This document shows, in pieces, positions 62,085 to 64,000 of a DNA stretch of 64,000 nucleotides; position 1 is the stretch's first letter, and every line of letters begins with the position of its first letter. The DNA comes from Pseudomonas sp. P7548. Its GTDB lineage: Bacteria; Pseudomonadota; Gammaproteobacteria; Pseudomonadales; Pseudomonadaceae. The notes under the pieces are model-generated. The model was not told where the DNA came from. It worked only from the letters and a program-made list of their open reading frames with translations, and made no database searches. The stretch spans positions 1 through 64,000 of the forward strand of contig NZ_JACARO010000036.1 of the NCBI RefSeq assembly GCF_013386585.1. Reading direction: 5' to 3'. Position numbers and translations under genes: made by a program.

Positions 62085-64000
62085 TCAGCTCAGCGGCCAG
62101 TGGTGTTGACAGGCTTGGCGAACGGCCTTGGCGCTGCTCAGGTCGAGCAGGCCTTGGCTCAGTTGCCGGCATTGCGCCGCGTCCAAGTGGCGGACGCGGT
62201 CCTTGATTTCTCCGATCTGCGGCGGGCTCACCGACAGCTCGCTGACGCCCAGGCCCACCAGCACCGGCGTGGCCAGCGGGTCGGAGGCGAGGGCGCCACA
62301 CACGCCGACCCAGCGCCCGTGCTTGGCTGCACCGGCACAGGTCTGGGCGATCAGCCGTAGCAGCGCCGGGTGCAGCGCATCGACGCGGGCAGCGAGGCCG
62401 GCGTGGTCGCGGTCCATGGCCAGGGTGTACTGGGACAGGTCATTGGTGCCGATGGACAGGAAGTCCGCATGCTTGGCCAACTGTTCGGCCATCAGCGCGG
62501 CGGCGGGCACTTCGATCATCACGCCCAGTTCGGGGCGCTGGGTCAGCTCCAGCTCGGCGCACAGTTCATCCAGGCGCTGGCGAATCTGCAGCAACTCATC
62601 CACTTCACTGACCATCGGCAGCAGGATGCGGCAGCGCTCCAGCGGGCTGACTTGCAGCAGCGCACGCAGTTGCTGATCGAGCAGTTCGGGGCGCACCTGG
62701 GCCATGCGAATGCCGCGCAAGCCGAGTACTGGGTTGGCCTCGACGGGCAGCGGCAGGTAATCCAGCTGTTTGTCGCCGCCCACGTCGATGGTGCGGATGA
62801 TCACCGACTTGTCACCCATCGCATCCAACACGGCTTGATAGGCCTGGCGTTGTTCCTGTTCATCCGGCGCGGTGCGGCGGTCGACAAACAGGAATTCGGT
62901 GCGCAGCAGGCCAACGCCATCAGCGCCGTTTTCAAAGGCCACCTGAGCTTCGGCGCTGGAGGCGACATTCGCGGCGATTTCGACGGTCACGCCGTCGGTG
63001 GTGCGTGCCGGTTGCTTAGCCTGGGCGTGTTGCTGTTGGCGGCGCAGTTTCTGTGCATCACGAATCTGGTGCACCTCGGCGTGGCGCGCCTCGCTGGGTG
63101 CCAGTTCCAGGCGGCCGTTGGCAGCGTCGAGCACTACGCGTTGGCCCTGGGGCACATCGAGCACTTCGGCGCCCAACGCGACCACACACGGCAGGCCTTT
63201 ACCACGGGCCAGGATCGCCACGTGGGACGTGGCGCCTCCTTCGGCCATGCAGATGCCGACGGCTTGTTGCGCACTCAGTTGCAACAGGTCGGACGGGGTC
63301 AGTTCATGGGCGCTGACGATTGCACCGGCTGGCAACTCGAAATGCCAGGCTTCCCCGAGCAGTGCGCGCAGTACCCGTTGTTGCAGGTCGCGCAGGTCAT
63401 TGGCGCGCTCGGCAAACAGCGGTTTGCCCAGGGCCAGCAATACCGCGCACTGTGCCTGGATGGCATCGCGCCAGGCGTGCGTCGCTGCGCTGCCTTGTTC
63501 GATTGAACCGGTCGCGGCTTCCAGCAGGTTGGGGTCTTCCAGCAGGGCAAGGTGGGCGGCGAAGATGTCCTCTTCCTCGACATTCTTGCGCTGGCGGGCG
63601 TGGTCCAGGGTCTTGCGGATCTCGCTGCGCACTTGCTCCAGCGCGGTGTCCAGGCGTTGCAGTTGTTCATCGGCGGCGTGGTTGCCGGTGTCGGCGGGCA
63701 GTTCAATGCCGGTCAGGCGGAACAGCGGCCCGCAGACCAATCCCGGTGCGGCGCATACGCCTTGCAACACGCCGGCTTCGGTACTGGCCTTGCGTGGCGC
63801 AACGGCGGCGACGGGGGCGTGGTGTTCTTCTTTGATAGCGGCGGACAAGGCGGCGACCAATGCTTGCACGGCGCCGTCGGCGTCTTTGCCGCGACAGGTC
63901 ACGCGCACCTCATCGCCTTCGCCAATGCCCAGGCCCATCAAGCCGATCAAGCTGTCGCACGAGGCGGATTTATCGCCGTAGTGCAACCACGCCTGGCTGC
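62085..64000 (-). CDS. Multidomain PTS phosphotransferase (EIIA)-HPr-EI, 5' part cut by right edge
   Basis: A leftward gene whose start lies beyond position 64000. The visible part begins inside HPr (AWLHYGDKSASCDSLIGLMGLG) and continues with a complete EI module: the phosphohistidine region GGATSHVAILARGKGLPCVVALG, IRTIDVGGDKQL, VLGLRGIRMAQVRPELLDQQ and FLSIGTNDLSQYTLAMDRDHAG. By analogy with the paralogue at 50901 and with known Pseudomonas nag loci, the missing N-terminus should hold EIIA and the HPr histidine. It donates phosphate to NagE, whose gene follows 26 bases downstream. Confidence 0.93.
   Translation of the reverse strand, partial: SQAWLHYGDKSASCDSLIGLMGLGIGEGDEVRVTCRGKDADGAVQALVAALSAAIKEEHHAPVAAVAPRKASTEAGVLQGVCAAPGLVCGPLFRLTGIELPADTGNHAADEQLQRLDTALEQVRSEIRKTLDHARQRKNVEEEDIFAAHLALLEDPNLLEAATGSIEQGSAATHAWRDAIQAQCAVLLALGKPLFAERANDLRDLQQRVLRALLGEAWHFELPAGAIVSAHELTPSDLLQLSAQQAVGICMAEGGATSHVAILARGKGLPCVVALGAEVLDVPQGQRVVLDAANGRLELAPSEARHAEVHQIRDAQKLRRQQQHAQAKQPARTTDGVTVEIAANVASSAEAQVAFENGADGVGLLRTEFLFVDRRTAPDEQEQRQAYQAVLDAMGDKSVIIRTIDVGGDKQLDYLPLPVEANPVLGLRGIRMAQVRPELLDQQLRALLQVSPLERCRILLPMVSEVDELLQIRQRLDELCAELELTQRPELGVMIEVPAAALMAEQLAKHADFLSIGTNDLSQYTLAMDRDHAGLAARVDALHPALLRLIAQTCAGAAKHGRWVGVCGALASDPLATPVLVGLGVSELSVSPPQIGEIKDRVRHLDAAQCRQLSQGLLDLSSAKAVRQACQHHWPLS

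Overview
The window is chromosomal DNA from a GC-rich gammaproteobacterium, almost certainly a Pseudomonas of the P. fluorescens group. The evidence is the housekeeping gene order, an 802-residue TonB receptor with its own ECF sigma/anti-sigma pair, protein sequences that read as typical Pseudomonas orthologues, and many REP/REPIN palindromes carrying the GGGCTTGCCCGC or GGCTTGCCGGC cores common in that group. From memory, the backbone from queA to nagE keeps the order of P. aeruginosa PAO1 (roughly PA3824 down to PA3760). The accessory material lies at the left edge (about 1-6000) and between guaA and mltF (about 42700-53800).

Layout. 1-5901: small conserved proteins, a LysE-type exporter and an iron-uptake unit (ECF sigma factor, FecR-type anti-sigma, TonB-dependent siderophore receptor). 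6091-6175: tRNA-Leu(CAA) on the minus strand. 6284-11695: queA-tgt-yajC-secD-secF (queuosine tRNA modification and the SecDF-YajC translocase accessory). 11819-15083: a glycine-zipper protein, suhB, trmJ and cysE. 15338-20939: the full iron-sulfur assembly operon iscR-iscS-iscU-iscA-hscB-hscA-fdx-iscX behind two tandem IscR-type boxes. 21031-30268: ndk, then rlmN-pilF-rodZ-ispG-hisS-yfgM-bamB-der. 30384-32311: a methionine/glutamine aminotransferase overlapping an omega-amidase. 32487-34332: leuA on the minus strand behind a 25-codon leucine-containing leader peptide. 34592-38564: M23 peptidase, xseA, a LysR regulator and a divergent TauE/SafE exporter. 38707-42604: a conserved Cys-pair protein of unknown function, then guaB and guaA.

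The accessory segment holds a 690-residue protein with a TerD-like C-terminal domain (42878-44950, minus) and a complete trehalose phosphotransferase locus. That locus comprises treR, two TreR-type operators, treP (EIIBC), treA (phosphotrehalase), a maltoporin-like outer-membrane channel, an EIIA-HPr-EI fusion and a small EIIB-like protein that lacks the phosphorylated cysteine. It would carry trehalose across the outer membrane, phosphorylate it on entry and cleave it to glucose and glucose-6-phosphate. Four REP elements lie upstream of treP and in the three successive gaps after it. The backbone resumes with mltF, purL, a YqfO-type protein, a decayed DUF6124-like gene with a structured leader, and a second PTS for N-acetylglucosamine (nagE plus another EIIA-HPr-EI fusion cut by the right edge). 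NagE also ends in a second EIIB-like domain without the cysteine.

No CRISPR array, prophage, integrase, transposase or rRNA was seen. The items most worth a second look are the TerD-tailed orphan protein, the recurrent cysteine-less EIIB domains, the leuA leader peptide and the DUF6124 remnant.
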